Assembly: GCF_001707915.1 (NCBI RefSeq)
Contig: NZ_MAVV01000014.1
Coordinates: forward strand, 1 to 39,460
From: Thermodesulfovibrio sp. N1
Lineage (GTDB): Bacteria > Nitrospirota > Thermodesulfovibrionia > Thermodesulfovibrionales > Thermodesulfovibrionaceae
Length of the DNA: 39,460 nt
Direction: 5' to 3'
Under the pieces are notes generated by a model. It saw only the letters and a list, made by a program, of their open reading frames with translations. It did no database searches and was not told where the DNA came from. How positions within the stretch are numbered: the stretch's first letter is position 1; each line of letters opens with the position of its first letter. Of the stretch, positions 24,115 to 32,632 are shown one piece after another. Made by a program: the position numbers and the translations under genes.

Positions 24115-26103
24115 TTAGTCTGGAATGATCTGGACGTATGGGACTTTCTTAAGCGTAAATGTATCTGTTGCTGGATCATACACTGAGTTGACAAATGCAC
24201 GCCAGTTGTTGTCATCAACAAAGTCAAAGTCTCCTCTGTAGTAGTAACCAGGATATCTGGATTCTTCTCTGAAGAGGATATGTCTTGCATGGGCTTCAAG
24301 GGAGAGTGTTCTGTGGTAGTTCTCCCAGCAGCGGAGAAGCTCATGGAGATTTGCTGCTGCAAGTCTTGCTGCATCCTCTTTGAGCATTTGAAGTTTTCTT
24401 AATCCTTCTTCAATCATGGTCTTAGATGTCATATACCATGTTCCAATTCCACCAAAGTACTCATCAGCAATCTTCTGAAGTCTTGCCTGATACATTTCTG
24501 GCTTTATGTAGTATGGGTTAACCTTAGGATCAGTAGAATAGGTTTTGTATTTTTCATAAAGTTCAAATGGTAGATAGAGTTCAGCAACAAGGGCATTTAT
24601 ATCCTCAGCAATTGTTGGTGTATAGTTAGGATTGTCAAGGATGAATGCGATTGCTGCTTTTGCTGCTATTCTACCTTCTGCGTGAGAACCTGAGGAGAAT
24701 TTATGTCCAGAGGCTCCAACAATGTCTCCAGCCATAAAGAGTCCATTTACTGTACTCATTCTGTTGTAACCCCAGAACCATTCAGCTGGTGCTCCAGGAA
24801 TGTCTCCAGGTCCACTTACCCAGAAACCTGCGCAACCAGCGTGTGAGCCAAGAAGATAAGGTTCTGTTGGCATAATTTCGGATGGAGACTTATCTGGTTC
24901 TACATTGTTAGCTGCCCAAAGTCCTGCCTGGGAGATACACATGTCAAGGAAGTCTTCCCATGCTTCAGCTTCAAGATGTTTAAGCCTCTTGGCATCCATC
25001 TGCTTTGCAAGCTCTTGCATTGCGGTGTGGGTATTCATAAGGATTGGACCTCTACCCTGCTTCATTGCCTGCATCATAAGATGGTTTCTGATAGCTGTTC
25101 CAAGAGCCTCTGCCCATTTACCATATTTCTTTACAGCATCCTGGAATTCTGGTGTGTCTTTTGCACAGTAATCATTTCCAAGAGCATCGCTTGCTTTTGC
25201 TTTGAAGAATAGGAACCATGCTCCAACAGGTCCGTATCCATCTTTAAATCTTGCAGGAACAAATCTATTTTCCATCATTGTCATTTCTGCGCCAACACTC
25301 ATACCAAGATAATATCCTGAACCTGAGTTCCATACTGGATACCAAGCTCTACCCATACCTTCACGGGTTGATCTTGGTCTGAATACATTAACAGCACCAC
25401 CTGAAGCATTAAGAATTGCTTTTGCTTTGAATAAATATACTTTATTCTCTCTTACGCTAAAACCAATTGCGCCTGCTACTCTATTTGGCTCCTTTGCATC
25501 TTTGAGAAGTTTAACTATGAATACTCTCTCAAAGTGATTCTGAGGGATATTGAGAGCTTTTCTATTGTATTCAAGGGCTGCTTTTCCGGCTTCAGCAACA
25601 ATAACCTTATAGGATTCACCGTTAATCATGATCTGCCATTTTCCTGAACGGCATGGAACTCCACCATCTTTGAGCTTTGGCTTACCCTGATCTCTTGCCT
25701 GGAAGCCATCTAATGACCAACCATCGTCACTCTTTTTCCAAATTGGAAGACCCCATTCCTCAAACATGTGAACGGAGTTGTCAACATGTCTTCCAAGGTC
25801 AAAGACAAGGTCTTCTCTAATAATACCCATAAGGTCTGCACGGACATATCTAACATAGTCCTCAACCTTATTCTCACCAATGTAGGTGTTAATAGCACTC
25901 AAACCCATTGCAACCGCACCAGAACGGTCAGTTGCTGCCTTGTCCACCATTGTTACTTTAAGTCCCTTTGGTGTTGCCCATCTGCATGCTTCAAATGCAG
26001 CACCACAAGCAGCCATTCCACCACCGATTATAAGAAAATCGGTATCAATTTCAATTACTTCTGGTCTCTGACAGTATGAAAATGTGCAAGTCTCTTTTTC
26101 CAT
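24115..26103 (-). CDS. aprA: Adenylylsulfate (APS) reductase subunit alpha
   Basis: A 662-residue FAD-containing subunit of dissimilatory APS reductase, which reduces APS to sulfite and AMP in the cytoplasm. The N-terminal dinucleotide motif is IDTDFLIIGGGMAACGAAFEA. Typical family segments include VDKAATDRSGAVAMGLSAIN, PYLLGSHAGCAGFWVSGP and EESRYPGYYYRGDFDF near the C-terminus. The length is normal for AprA. The start follows GGAGG at 10 bases. It is the last gene of the adk-sat-X-aprB-aprA unit, 28 bases after aprB, and a terminator follows. Confidence 0.96.
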   Translation of the reverse strand: MEKETCTFSYCQRPEVIEIDTDFLIIGGGMAACGAAFEACRWATPKGLKVTMVDKAATDRSGAVAMGLSAINTYIGENKVEDYVRYVRADLMGIIREDLVFDLGRHVDNSVHMFEEWGLPIWKKSDDGWSLDGFQARDQGKPKLKDGGVPCRSGKWQIMINGESYKVIVAEAGKAALEYNRKALNIPQNHFERVFIVKLLKDAKEPNRVAGAIGFSVRENKVYLFKAKAILNASGGAVNVFRPRSTREGMGRAWYPVWNSGSGYYLGMSVGAEMTMMENRFVPARFKDGYGPVGAWFLFFKAKASDALGNDYCAKDTPEFQDAVKKYGKWAEALGTAIRNHLMMQAMKQGRGPILMNTHTAMQELAKQMDAKRLKHLEAEAWEDFLDMCISQAGLWAANNVEPDKSPSEIMPTEPYLLGSHAGCAGFWVSGPGDIPGAPAEWFWGYNRMSTVNGLFMAGDIVGASGHKFSSGSHAEGRIAAKAAIAFILDNPNYTPTIAEDINALVAELYLPFELYEKYKTYSTDPKVNPYYIKPEMYQARLQKIADEYFGGIGTWYMTSKTMIEEGLRKLQMLKEDAARLAAANLHELLRCWENYHRTLSLEAHARHILFREESRYPGYYYRGDFDFVDDNNWRAFVNSVYDPATDTFTLKKVPYVQIIPD

Positions 26104-26131
26104 TTTTATACCTCCTTCTTTAATTTATTTT

Positions 26132-26560
26132 TTACTCTTTTCTGGCTTCATAATTGAAATAGCCAGGACCTTTAATTTTTGAATAATCTGGTTCAGGAAG
26201 ATCTTTATAAATAGTATCAGCTGTCCAGTAACCCTCAGGTGTAAGTCTTATTGGGAATTTGAATCTCTTAATAGAGCCATTTCTGAACTTAATAGTCCAC
26301 ATAATGGCATCCTGACCTCTCATTGGAATAACGCTTGCACCGAGTGGGAAGAAGTCTGCATAACCTCTAATTTCGATTGCCTGCTGTGGGCATATCTTTA
26401 CACAGTTGTAACATTCCCAGCACTGATCTGGCTCCTGGTTAAAGGCTTTCATTTTTTCTCTGTCCAGAGTCATAAGATCATTAGGACAGATGTACTGACA
26501 AGCTGTCTTGTCTTGGGCTTTGCAGCCGTCACATTTTTCAACCATTACAAAACTTGGCAT
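26132..26560 (-). CDS. aprB: APS reductase subunit beta
   Basis: A 142-residue ferredoxin-like subunit. The two [4Fe-4S] clusters are held by CDGCKAQDKTACQYICPND and CWECYNCVKICPQQAI, the spacing typical of AprB. It passes electrons to the AprA flavin and probably receives them from QmoABC. The C-terminal tail wraps AprA in known structures and is present here in normal length. The ribosome site is AAAGGAGG. It lies 27 bases after the unnamed gene. Confidence 0.96.
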   Translation of the reverse strand: MPSFVMVEKCDGCKAQDKTACQYICPNDLMTLDREKMKAFNQEPDQCWECYNCVKICPQQAIEIRGYADFFPLGASVIPMRGQDAIMWTIKFRNGSIKRFKFPIRLTPEGYWTADTIYKDLPEPDYSKIKGPGYFNYEARKE

Positions 26561-26587
26561 AGCTTAACCTCCTTTTTTGTTTTTTTA

Positions 26588-26992
26588 TTATGCTGGTTTT
26601 TGTACTGGATTTTTCTGTAATTCCAGCACATCACTGATATCAATATCAGGAACAGGAAGTTCTTTGTCTTCCTTTGCTGCTTCCTCTTTTACTTTATCGA
26701 GGTCTTCAGCAAGAACCTTTTCTACTACTGCTGCTGATAACTCTTTCATTTCAGCAATTCTTTTGAATATTGCTCTCTTAAATGCTGCAGGAGTTTCCTC
26801 AATAAATCCTCTTGCATCAAATCTTGCCTTTGTAAACTGGTCAATAACTTTCTGCCCAAGGTCATCGGGAACTTCAATAACTAATCTTCTTAATGCTCCA
26901 CCAAAAATGGATTCAACTTTTTCCTCCAGGGGGGTACCCTTTATAGCTGCCATTCTTTTTTCATCAATTATTACGCCTAAATATTTAGCCAT
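26588..26992 (-). CDS. Uncharacterised 134-residue protein encoded between sat and aprB
   Basis: A soluble protein with no signal peptide, no helices that span membranes and no cysteines. It opens MAKYLGVIIDEKRMAAIKGT, has a middle rich in charged and hydrophobic residues (IFGGALRRLVIEVPDDLGQK, FTKARFDARGF) and ends in an acidic, proline-containing tail. It has a strong ribosome site (AGGAGGTGA) and lies 12 bases after sat and 27 before aprB, so it must be co-expressed with them. I recognise no catalytic motif. An assembly, regulatory or scaffold role in sulfate activation is possible but only inferred from position. Confidence 0.85.
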   Translation of the reverse strand: MAKYLGVIIDEKRMAAIKGTPLEEKVESIFGGALRRLVIEVPDDLGQKVIDQFTKARFDARGFIEETPAAFKRAIFKRIAEMKELSAAVVEKVLAEDLDKVKEEAAKEDKELPVPDIDISDVLELQKNPVQKPA

Positions 26993-27004
26993 TATTCACC
27001 TCCT

Positions 27005-28390
27005 TTATTTTTTTAAATGAGCTGGAAGTTCCATATGAGGGAGATCTACCTCTAATCTCTCCTCTCTCTCTTTTAGATACTTCTCATTGTTAAATGGATA
27101 TCCAAATTTCTGCCACCATTTTACAACAACCTTGTAAACTTCTGGTCTGTAAATCTCTGGAGGTGGCATTACACCTTCATTAATAAGTCCTCTGATAAAG
27201 CTTCCAGAGTATCTGGAGTAAATTCCTTTATGTGAGCAGTTTGCTGAATAGGCAAACTCTTTACATTTTGGACAGAACCAGAACTCTTCAATGTTTTGAG
27301 GTCTTATATAGAAACCACCATCAACTGCATATGGTGGAGCATCAAATCCAAAGCTTGGAATACCCTTGGACCAGAGAATCTGGGTTGCAAAGATATCATA
27401 ATACTCACCCAATGCTGCATGGTCTCTTCCAAACATATGGAAGGAAATTCCCATGTTCTGCCTGATTACCGCATGAATCAGAGATTCTATTGGATTTCCA
27501 TATCTCATATCCCAGAGTGTAAAGGTTACAAGATGACGCTCTGGTTTAATGTAACCAGCAAGATGAACCATTTCATGACCTTCAACAATTGCTTCATCTG
27601 GAAAATCACCAATTCTTTTTGCACCAACTATTGCGTTGACAACAATACCATCACAAGGTTTAATATCGCCAATGTATGCAGCATTTTTCATCAAGGCTTC
27701 ATGGCCTGTATGTGGAACATTTCTTGTCTGGTGAGCAATAACTGTTGTCCATCCTCTCTTTTCAAATTCTTCTCTTGCTCTTTTTGGTGGATACCAGAAT
27801 CTATCAAAGGGTGGTCTCAACTTTGGCTCATTAATTATTGTGTATTTTCCAGCAAGAATTATTGGATTTAATGAGCAGTAAATATTGTATCCTGTATGCT
27901 TCTGATCAAAAGGAACTTTTACAACTTCAGGATTTTTCTCAGGTGTTCCGAAGGTTCTTACTGCAACATCACCTGGTACTATTTCATAAACTTCTTCAAT
28001 TTCAAGAATTGCAAAAGGTTCACCCTTAAGTCTGATAAGAAGCCAGTCACCTGGTCCTACACCTAATTTCTTGAAATCTTCCTCAGAAATATCAAAAAGA
28101 ATTGGATAGGGGAATACCCATCCACTTAAGAGTCTTCTTTTTTCAAGAACACTTTCAAGTTCAGCCTTTGTCATAGAACCTTCAACAGGGCTGAAGAATC
28201 CATAACATACTGACATGATTTCTCTGTAAACATTTCTTACTGGATTGCCTTTAAAAAGTGTTGGCTTAATGTCATAAACTGCAGAGCATTTTTCCATCAA
28301 TTTTCTTGCCATCTGTGGGTCACGGACAACCCTGTCAACAAGCTTTCCACCATGAGGCGGTGGTAGAGTTTTAATTCTTACTTCCGGCAT
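27005..28390 (-). CDS. sat: Sulfate adenylyltransferase (ATP sulfurylase)
   Basis: A 461-residue homo-oligomeric type ATP sulfurylase that forms APS and pyrophosphate from sulfate and ATP. Active-site motifs are AHQTRNVPHTGHE (Q-x-R-N and H-x-x-H) and GRDHAALGEYY. A zinc site typical of thermophilic dissimilatory enzymes is visible in CPKCKEFAYSANCSH (C-x2-C-x8-C-x-H). There is no APS kinase domain. The start follows AAGGAGGG, 17 bases after adk. As the first committed step of sulfate respiration it is expected to be strongly expressed. Confidence 0.96.
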   Translation of the reverse strand: MPEVRIKTLPPPHGGKLVDRVVRDPQMARKLMEKCSAVYDIKPTLFKGNPVRNVYREIMSVCYGFFSPVEGSMTKAELESVLEKRRLLSGWVFPYPILFDISEEDFKKLGVGPGDWLLIRLKGEPFAILEIEEVYEIVPGDVAVRTFGTPEKNPEVVKVPFDQKHTGYNIYCSLNPIILAGKYTIINEPKLRPPFDRFWYPPKRAREEFEKRGWTTVIAHQTRNVPHTGHEALMKNAAYIGDIKPCDGIVVNAIVGAKRIGDFPDEAIVEGHEMVHLAGYIKPERHLVTFTLWDMRYGNPIESLIHAVIRQNMGISFHMFGRDHAALGEYYDIFATQILWSKGIPSFGFDAPPYAVDGGFYIRPQNIEEFWFCPKCKEFAYSANCSHKGIYSRYSGSFIRGLINEGVMPPPEIYRPEVYKVVVKWWQKFGYPFNNEKYLKEREERLEVDLPHMELPAHLKK

Positions 28391-28407
28391 ACCTTCCCTC
28401 CTTTAAT

Positions 28408-29055
28408 TTACTTTTTTTCTAAGATTGCACAGATACTATTAAATATCTCATCTATATTACCTGTGCCTGATACACTATTAAGAATTGCTTTTTTAGAATA
28501 ATATTCAATTAGTGGCTCTGTTTGAGCTTTATATACCTCTAATCTTTTTCTTATAGTTTCCTCTTTATCATCATCTCTCTGAAAGAGTTCGCCACCACAT
28601 TTATCACATTTACCCTCTACTTTCGAAGGTGAGTAATAGACATTGTACATTTGACCACAGGACTTACATGTTCTTCTTCCAGTAAGCCTTTTCATCAAAT
28701 CATCAAAAGGAACATCCAAATTTAATGCAAGGTCTAAAGGCATATTCATTTCAACAAGTATCTTATCAAGGGCCTCAGCCTGAGCAACATTTCTTGGAAA
28801 ACCGTCAAGAATAAAACCTTTTTTACAATCATCCTGAGAAAGCCTCTCTTTTACCATTCCAAGAACAACTGAATCTGGAACAAGTTCACCCCTATCCATA
28901 TATGACTTAGCTTCTTTACCAAGGGCTGTTCCTGCAGCAACTGCTGCTCTAAGAAGATCACCTGTGGATATCTGAGGGATACCATATTTTTCTACCAATC
29001 TTTTTGCCTGAGTTCCTTTCCCCGCACCCGGTGCACCTAAGAATACTAGTCTCAT
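28408..29055 (-). CDS. adk: Adenylate kinase with zinc-binding lid
   Basis: A 215-residue long-form adenylate kinase. The P-loop is FLGAPGAGKGTQAKR; the AMP site is ISTGDLLRAAVAAGT and FILDGFPRN; the lid carries a zinc finger, CKSCGQMYN and CDKCGGELF, as in Gram-positive and thermophilic enzymes. It starts after an AAAGGAGG site. Placed first in the sulfate-reduction unit, 17 bases before sat, it can turn the AMP released by APS reductase plus ATP into ADP. That coupling is inferred from the gene order. Confidence 0.95.
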   Translation of the reverse strand: MRLVFLGAPGAGKGTQAKRLVEKYGIPQISTGDLLRAAVAAGTALGKEAKSYMDRGELVPDSVVLGMVKERLSQDDCKKGFILDGFPRNVAQAEALDKILVEMNMPLDLALNLDVPFDDLMKRLTGRRTCKSCGQMYNVYYSPSKVEGKCDKCGGELFQRDDDKEETIRKRLEVYKAQTEPLIEYYSKKAILNSVSGTGNIDEIFNSICAILEKK

Positions 29056-29092
29056 TGAATCCTCCTTTATGCATGCTAATTAAAAATACTTT

Positions 29093-29108
29093 GGTTAATA
29101 ATTTAACC
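29093..29108 (-). promoter_or_regulatory. 16-bp palindrome in the adk-sat-apr promoter region
   Basis: GGTTAA and TTAACC are separated by four bases, 38 bases before the adk start. A weak promoter (TTGCTT, 17 bases, TAAATT on the minus strand) overlaps it. The symmetry and spacing resemble Crp/Fnr-family operators, but the regulator is unknown. Confidence 0.4.
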
Positions 29109-29160
29109 TATTATTGAATAAAAAGCAACTTAAATTTTATAATTTTATAATAAGTTTTCT

Positions 29161-29760
29161 TTATAAACGAGTGCGCAATTTTACCAAAAATCCCTTTAAT
29201 TTGTCAAGAGCCTCTTTTCTATGACTCAATTTATCTTTCTCATTAGGTTCCATCTCGGCAAAAGTTATCTGGTAACCCTCTGGAATGAATACGGGATCAT
29301 ATCCGAATCCATTATTACCTCTTGGTTCAAAAGTAATTTTTCCATTTACATATCCCCAAAATAGATATTCCTGCCCATCAGGAAGTACCAAAGCAATACA
29401 ACATACAAAACGAGCTTTACGTCTTTCATCAGGAATTCCATTCATTTCTTTCAAAAGTTTTATGATGTTTTCTTCATCTGTAGCTTTATCTCCTGCATAT
29501 CTTGCTGACCTTACACCAGGAGACCCATTTAACGCTTCTACCTCTAATCCTGAGTCATCGGAAAGGGCAGGCAAGCCAGTTTGTTGACTTACATATCGAG
29601 CTTTTTTTAAAGCATTTTCATCAAATGTTTGTCCATCTTCTTCAACTTCTTCTAAATGAGGGAAATCATTGGCAGAGAGAAGTTCTATGTCGATACCTTC
29701 AAGAAGTCTTTTTAACTCTTCGATTTTTTTCTTATTTCTGGATGCTAAAACTATCTTCAT
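29161..29760 (-). CDS. rdgB: Non-canonical purine NTP pyrophosphatase (RdgB/HAM1)
   Basis: A 199-residue house-cleaning enzyme that hydrolyses dITP, ITP and XTP. Signatures are [17 protein letters not shown] at the N-terminus, [38 protein letters not shown] and [11 protein letters not shown]. The length is normal. The start codon is 44 bases from the initiator tRNA on the opposite strand, so the two genes share a divergent promoter region. No good ribosome site is seen before the ATG. Confidence 0.93.
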   Translation of the reverse strand: MKIVLASRNKKKIEELKRLLEGIDIELLSANDFPHLEEVEEDGQTFDENALKKARYVSQQTGLPALSDDSGLEVEALNGSPGVRSARYAGDKATDEENIIKLLKEMNGIPDERRKARFVCCIALVLPDGQEYLFWGYVNGKITFEPRGNNGFGYDPVFIPEGYQITFAEMEPNEKDKLSHRKEALDKLKGFLVKLRTRL

Positions 29761-29764
29761 ATAT

Positions 29765-29794
29765 TTGACAAAGCATTATTTTTTAAGTTATATT
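29765..29794 (+). promoter_or_regulatory. Promoter of the initiator tRNA gene
   Basis: TTGACA (29765-29770, full consensus) and TATATT (29789-29794, 5 of 6) are 18 bases apart. They end 9 bases before the mature tRNA, so the primary transcript would have almost no leader. Confidence 0.75.
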
Positions 29795-29803
29795 AAAAAT
29801 GAT

Positions 29804-29880
<77 letters not shown>

Positions 29881-29881
29881 A

Positions 29882-30787
29882 TTAATCAAACAATGCATCA
29901 ACAAACTCTTTAGGATTAAATTCTTTTAAGTCGTCAACTCCTTCTCCAATACCAATAAGCTTTATAGGTATACCTATTTCTTTTTTTACTGCAAAAATTA
30001 CACCTCCCTTTGCAGTACCATCAAGCTTTGTCACTACAATACCAGTAAGTCCGAGTGCCTCATTGAAAAGTGCTGCCTGCCTTATTGCGTTTTGACCTGT
30101 TGTGGCATCTAAAATAAGCAAAGTCTCATGGGGTGACTCTGGAATGGACTTTTTCATAACTCTACTGATTTTTTTTAATTCTTCCATAAGAGGAAACTTA
30201 GTATGAAGTCTACCTGCTGTATCTACAATTACAATATCTTTATTTTTTGATTTTGCGTGCTCCAAAGCATCAAAAGCCACTGCAGCAGGATCCGCACCAC
30301 TTTTATGTTTAATAAGATCTGCTCCTACTCTATTTGCCCATATTTCAAGCTGTTCGATTGCAGCAGCTCTGAATGTGTCAGAAGCAGCAAAAACAACACT
30401 TTTACCTTTACTGACAAATTTGTGCCCTAATTTTCCAATAGTTGTTGTTTTCCCTACACCATTTACTCCAACAACAAGAATCACCGATGGTTTATTTGAT
30501 AAATTTAACGATGTATTGTCTTCAAGAATTTTATAAAGTTCATCTCTTAAAAGAAGCTTTAAATCATTATAATCCTTAAGGGCACCCTCTTTAACTCTTT
30601 TTTTCAATAGTTCAGTGATTTGTTCTGTTGCTTTTATACCTACATCAGAGGATATCAAAATCTCCTCAATTTCTTCTATTGTTGTTTCATCAATCTTCTT
30701 TCCAACAGGAACAATAGCTTCAATTTTTTCAATTATTGTCTGTTTAGTTTTTGTTAACTTTTCTTTAAGTTTGTCAAAAAACCCCAT
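29882..30787 (-). CDS. ftsY: Signal recognition particle receptor FtsY
   Basis: A 301-residue SRP GTPase. An N-domain with ETTIEEIEEILISSDVGI is followed by the G-domain: P-loop GVNGVGKTTTIGKLG, ASDTFRAAAIEQL, DTAGRLHTK and VVTKLDGTAKGG, ending in GIGEGVDDLKEF. FtsY docks SRP-ribosome complexes at the membrane. The acidic A-domain of E. coli FtsY is missing, as in many bacteria. The start overlaps the upstream frame's stop (TAATG). Transcription leaving its 3' end enters the initiator tRNA gene in antisense. Confidence 0.95.
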   Translation of the reverse strand: MGFFDKLKEKLTKTKQTIIEKIEAIVPVGKKIDETTIEEIEEILISSDVGIKATEQITELLKKRVKEGALKDYNDLKLLLRDELYKILEDNTSLNLSNKPSVILVVGVNGVGKTTTIGKLGHKFVSKGKSVVFAASDTFRAAAIEQLEIWANRVGADLIKHKSGADPAAVAFDALEHAKSKNKDIVIVDTAGRLHTKFPLMEELKKISRVMKKSIPESPHETLLILDATTGQNAIRQAALFNEALGLTGIVVTKLDGTAKGGVIFAVKKEIGIPIKLIGIGEGVDDLKEFNPKEFVDALFD

Positions 30788-31146
30788 TAAGCTCTCCTAA
30801 ATGTAACAATAAGTTCATCTTTCTGTTTAGTAAGATGATACCTAAGTGGGTTCTTAAGTACAATTTTAACCAAAACTTTTTCCTTTTCTTCCTTTACAAA
30901 AATTTCTTTTATAAATTCTGACTCAAAATTTATAGGTCCTTCAGTTTTGTTTATAGCTGGAGATATTTCAATTAGAACTGTCATAGTTTTTTTGTCTTTA
31001 ATTGTCTTGGGGAAATATCTGCCTGCTTTATCAATATTAGGTATATTTAAAATAACTTTACACTCATTTTTTGACTCAATTTGGGTTATATTCTTTAGCT
31101 CTAAAAGAACAGATCTTCCCTTAGCATCTTTTTTATGGCTTTGTTT
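30787..31146 (-). pseudogene. 120-codon frame without a start codon; probable C-terminal part of the upstream protein
   Basis: This open frame has no ATG, GTG or TTG until residue 55 (ATG at 30984). The part before that (SVLLELKNITQIESKNECKV, NIPNIDKAGRYFPKTIKDKK) flows smoothly into the part after (TVLIEISPAINKTEG, VKIVLKNPLRYHLTKQKDEL). The beta-rich pattern is like AMIN-type domains. If one A were removed from the five-A run at 31144-31148, it would join the C-terminus of the gene at 31133-32488. So it is probably that gene's final domain cut off by a frameshift. A shorter protein from 30984 is the alternative. It ends overlapping the ftsY start. Confidence 0.55.
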
Positions 31147-32488
31147 TTACTTTTTTCTTCTTTTCTTCAACATGAATATATTTAGATGGAATATCTTCTT
31201 GTTCAGTAGTAGCAATAATATCAAATTTTTCTGCTCTGTCATATGTTAAATCTACAATAGCTACTCCCTGATTAAATGCTGAAGGTGGGATAATATTCGG
31301 AGATAGATTCCCTGTACCTGTTGTTTTTAAAATTACATTCTTACCGTATAAATTATAACTTGACATTATTTTATCAAGTTGATTATAGGCTACAATTTTT
31401 ACTTTAAATCTTTGACCTGCTATGATTGTATCTGGAGCAAAAATTTCAAATCTTTTTACCTTTTGAGGTTGAATTTTAACAATGCTACTTTCACCCATTA
31501 TATTGGTATTTCCTGCAAGCTTTACTATAATCTTAATATCTTCTGGTATATTGTAGCGAAGAGTTATATTAGCTTTGCCATCTGAAAAAGCCTGTGATAA
31601 GAGTTCATAAGGGAAAATTTTGCCTTTTCCTTTTGCTTCAACAATAATCTTTTCTTTCTTGGATGCAAAATCTTTTACAAAGTTATTGAATTTATCAAGG
31701 GCTATAATTGTTAAATCAAAGGATTCATCGACTACTGCTTCTTGGGGAGCATTTACTATAAAATAAGCTATGTCACCATTTAAAACTTCAATTGTTCTAC
31801 TTTTACCATAGATATTTTTATTTAATAAAGCTGCTTCCAAATAAAAATTCCCTATTTTCTCTGTATAAAGCTTGATATCTACAGTGCAATTAAAAGGAGA
31901 AAATTGAAATTCTTTAATTTCGGGAGTTAAATCTCCCTTAAAAAATACATTAATCTCTTTAGGGTCATAATCACAAGCTAAATTGCCATATTTATCGACC
32001 CCAAAAAGTTGTACCATAAATTCCTTGCCTGCCTTAACTGAATCAGGATGTTTAATAAATAAAGCATTTAGAGCATCAGCTATAAATTTAATTCTCTTTT
32101 CTAAAACAGGAGAAGGACGATTGTTTTCATAGAGACTTATAACTACCTCCTCTGATTTTTCATTTCTTATATTGATAGATAACCCTGAGGAATTTATTTC
32201 ATCAGATTTCACAATGCTCGGATTTATTTGAGCATTACCTGTTGTTGATAATCTTAATTCTCTAACAAAATCTTTTGGCATATTTACTTTATTGCCAAAA
32301 ATATCTACAGCATAAAGAATTATTTTATGGTCTTTACCTACTAAAAGTTTATCGGGAGCTTCAATTTGAAAATGGTCAAAAGTTCCTGGCTGAGCAATAA
32401 TTTCTCCAAAACTTAAATTAGAAGAGGCTAAAAAGAAGAAAAAAAATAATGCCCAAAAATAAAATTTCCTCAAAAATTTATTATCCAT
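31133..32488 (-). CDS. Secreted protein with four Ig-like repeats
   Basis: A 451-residue exported protein with a signal peptide (about residues 1-28). About four repeats of roughly 100 residues follow, each opening with a pattern such as FQIEAPDKLLVGKDHKIILY, LFIKHPDSVKAGKEFMVQLF, YFIVNAPQEAVVDESFDLTI or FEIFAPDTIIAGQRFKVKIV, with a V-D-x-x-G-N motif in the early copies. This is the layout of bacterial Ig-like (Big/invasin type) domains. It ends in a Lys-rich tail where a frameshift probably separates an AMIN-like domain. The start follows GAGGAGGGAG. A cell-envelope structural role is likely; the partner is unknown. Confidence 0.72.
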   Translation of the reverse strand: MDNKFLRKFYFWALFFFFFLASSNLSFGEIIAQPGTFDHFQIEAPDKLLVGKDHKIILYAVDIFGNKVNMPKDFVRELRLSTTGNAQINPSIVKSDEINSSGLSINIRNEKSEEVVISLYENNRPSPVLEKRIKFIADALNALFIKHPDSVKAGKEFMVQLFGVDKYGNLACDYDPKEINVFFKGDLTPEIKEFQFSPFNCTVDIKLYTEKIGNFYLEAALLNKNIYGKSRTIEVLNGDIAYFIVNAPQEAVVDESFDLTIIALDKFNNFVKDFASKKEKIIVEAKGKGKIFPYELLSQAFSDGKANITLRYNIPEDIKIIVKLAGNTNIMGESSIVKIQPQKVKRFEIFAPDTIIAGQRFKVKIVAYNQLDKIMSSYNLYGKNVILKTTGTGNLSPNIIPPSAFNQGVAIVDLTYDRAEKFDIIATTEQEDIPSKYIHVEEKKKKVKTKP

Positions 32489-32545
32489 CTCTCCCTCCTC
32501 ATTAAAATTTCTATGTTTTCTATTTTTGCTTTATTCATAAAATTT

Positions 32546-32574
32546 ATTGTATCCTATCATAATTGTTTATACAA
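32546..32574 (-). promoter_or_regulatory. Candidate promoter of the Ig-like-repeat gene
   Basis: On the minus strand TTGTAT (32574-32569) and TACAAT (32551-32546) are 17 bases apart, about 58 bases before the start codon at 32488. Confidence 0.45.
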
Positions 32575-32614
32575 AAAAGAGGCAAGTGCTTATTTATAAT
32601 AAAACATAAAATTA

Positions 32615-32620
32615 TATAAT
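32615..32620 (+). promoter_or_regulatory. Candidate -10 element of the RDD gene
   Basis: TATAAT, full consensus, lies 12 bases before the ATG at 32633, which has no ribosome site. The transcript would have a leader of only about five bases. No clear -35 box is seen. Confidence 0.45.
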
Positions 32621-32632
32621 ACGAAAATAAAA

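Noticed and set aside
24048-24374. 108-codon minus-strand frame overlapping aprA and its terminator
   Set aside because: It is out of frame with aprA and would read through the terminator hairpin.
26577-27020. 147-codon plus-strand frame opposite the sat-aprB intervening gene
   Set aside because: It is an antisense shadow rich in Ser, Phe and Leu; the minus-strand gene has the ribosome site and operon context.
27296-27871. 191-codon plus-strand frame opposite sat
   Set aside because: It is antisense to a highly conserved enzyme, with random composition rich in Cys, Asn and His.
31133-31200. Programmed -1 frameshift at the A-rich Lys codons
   Set aside because: The A AAA AAG heptamer is not in the reading frame needed, and the downstream frame requires a +1 shift rather than -1.
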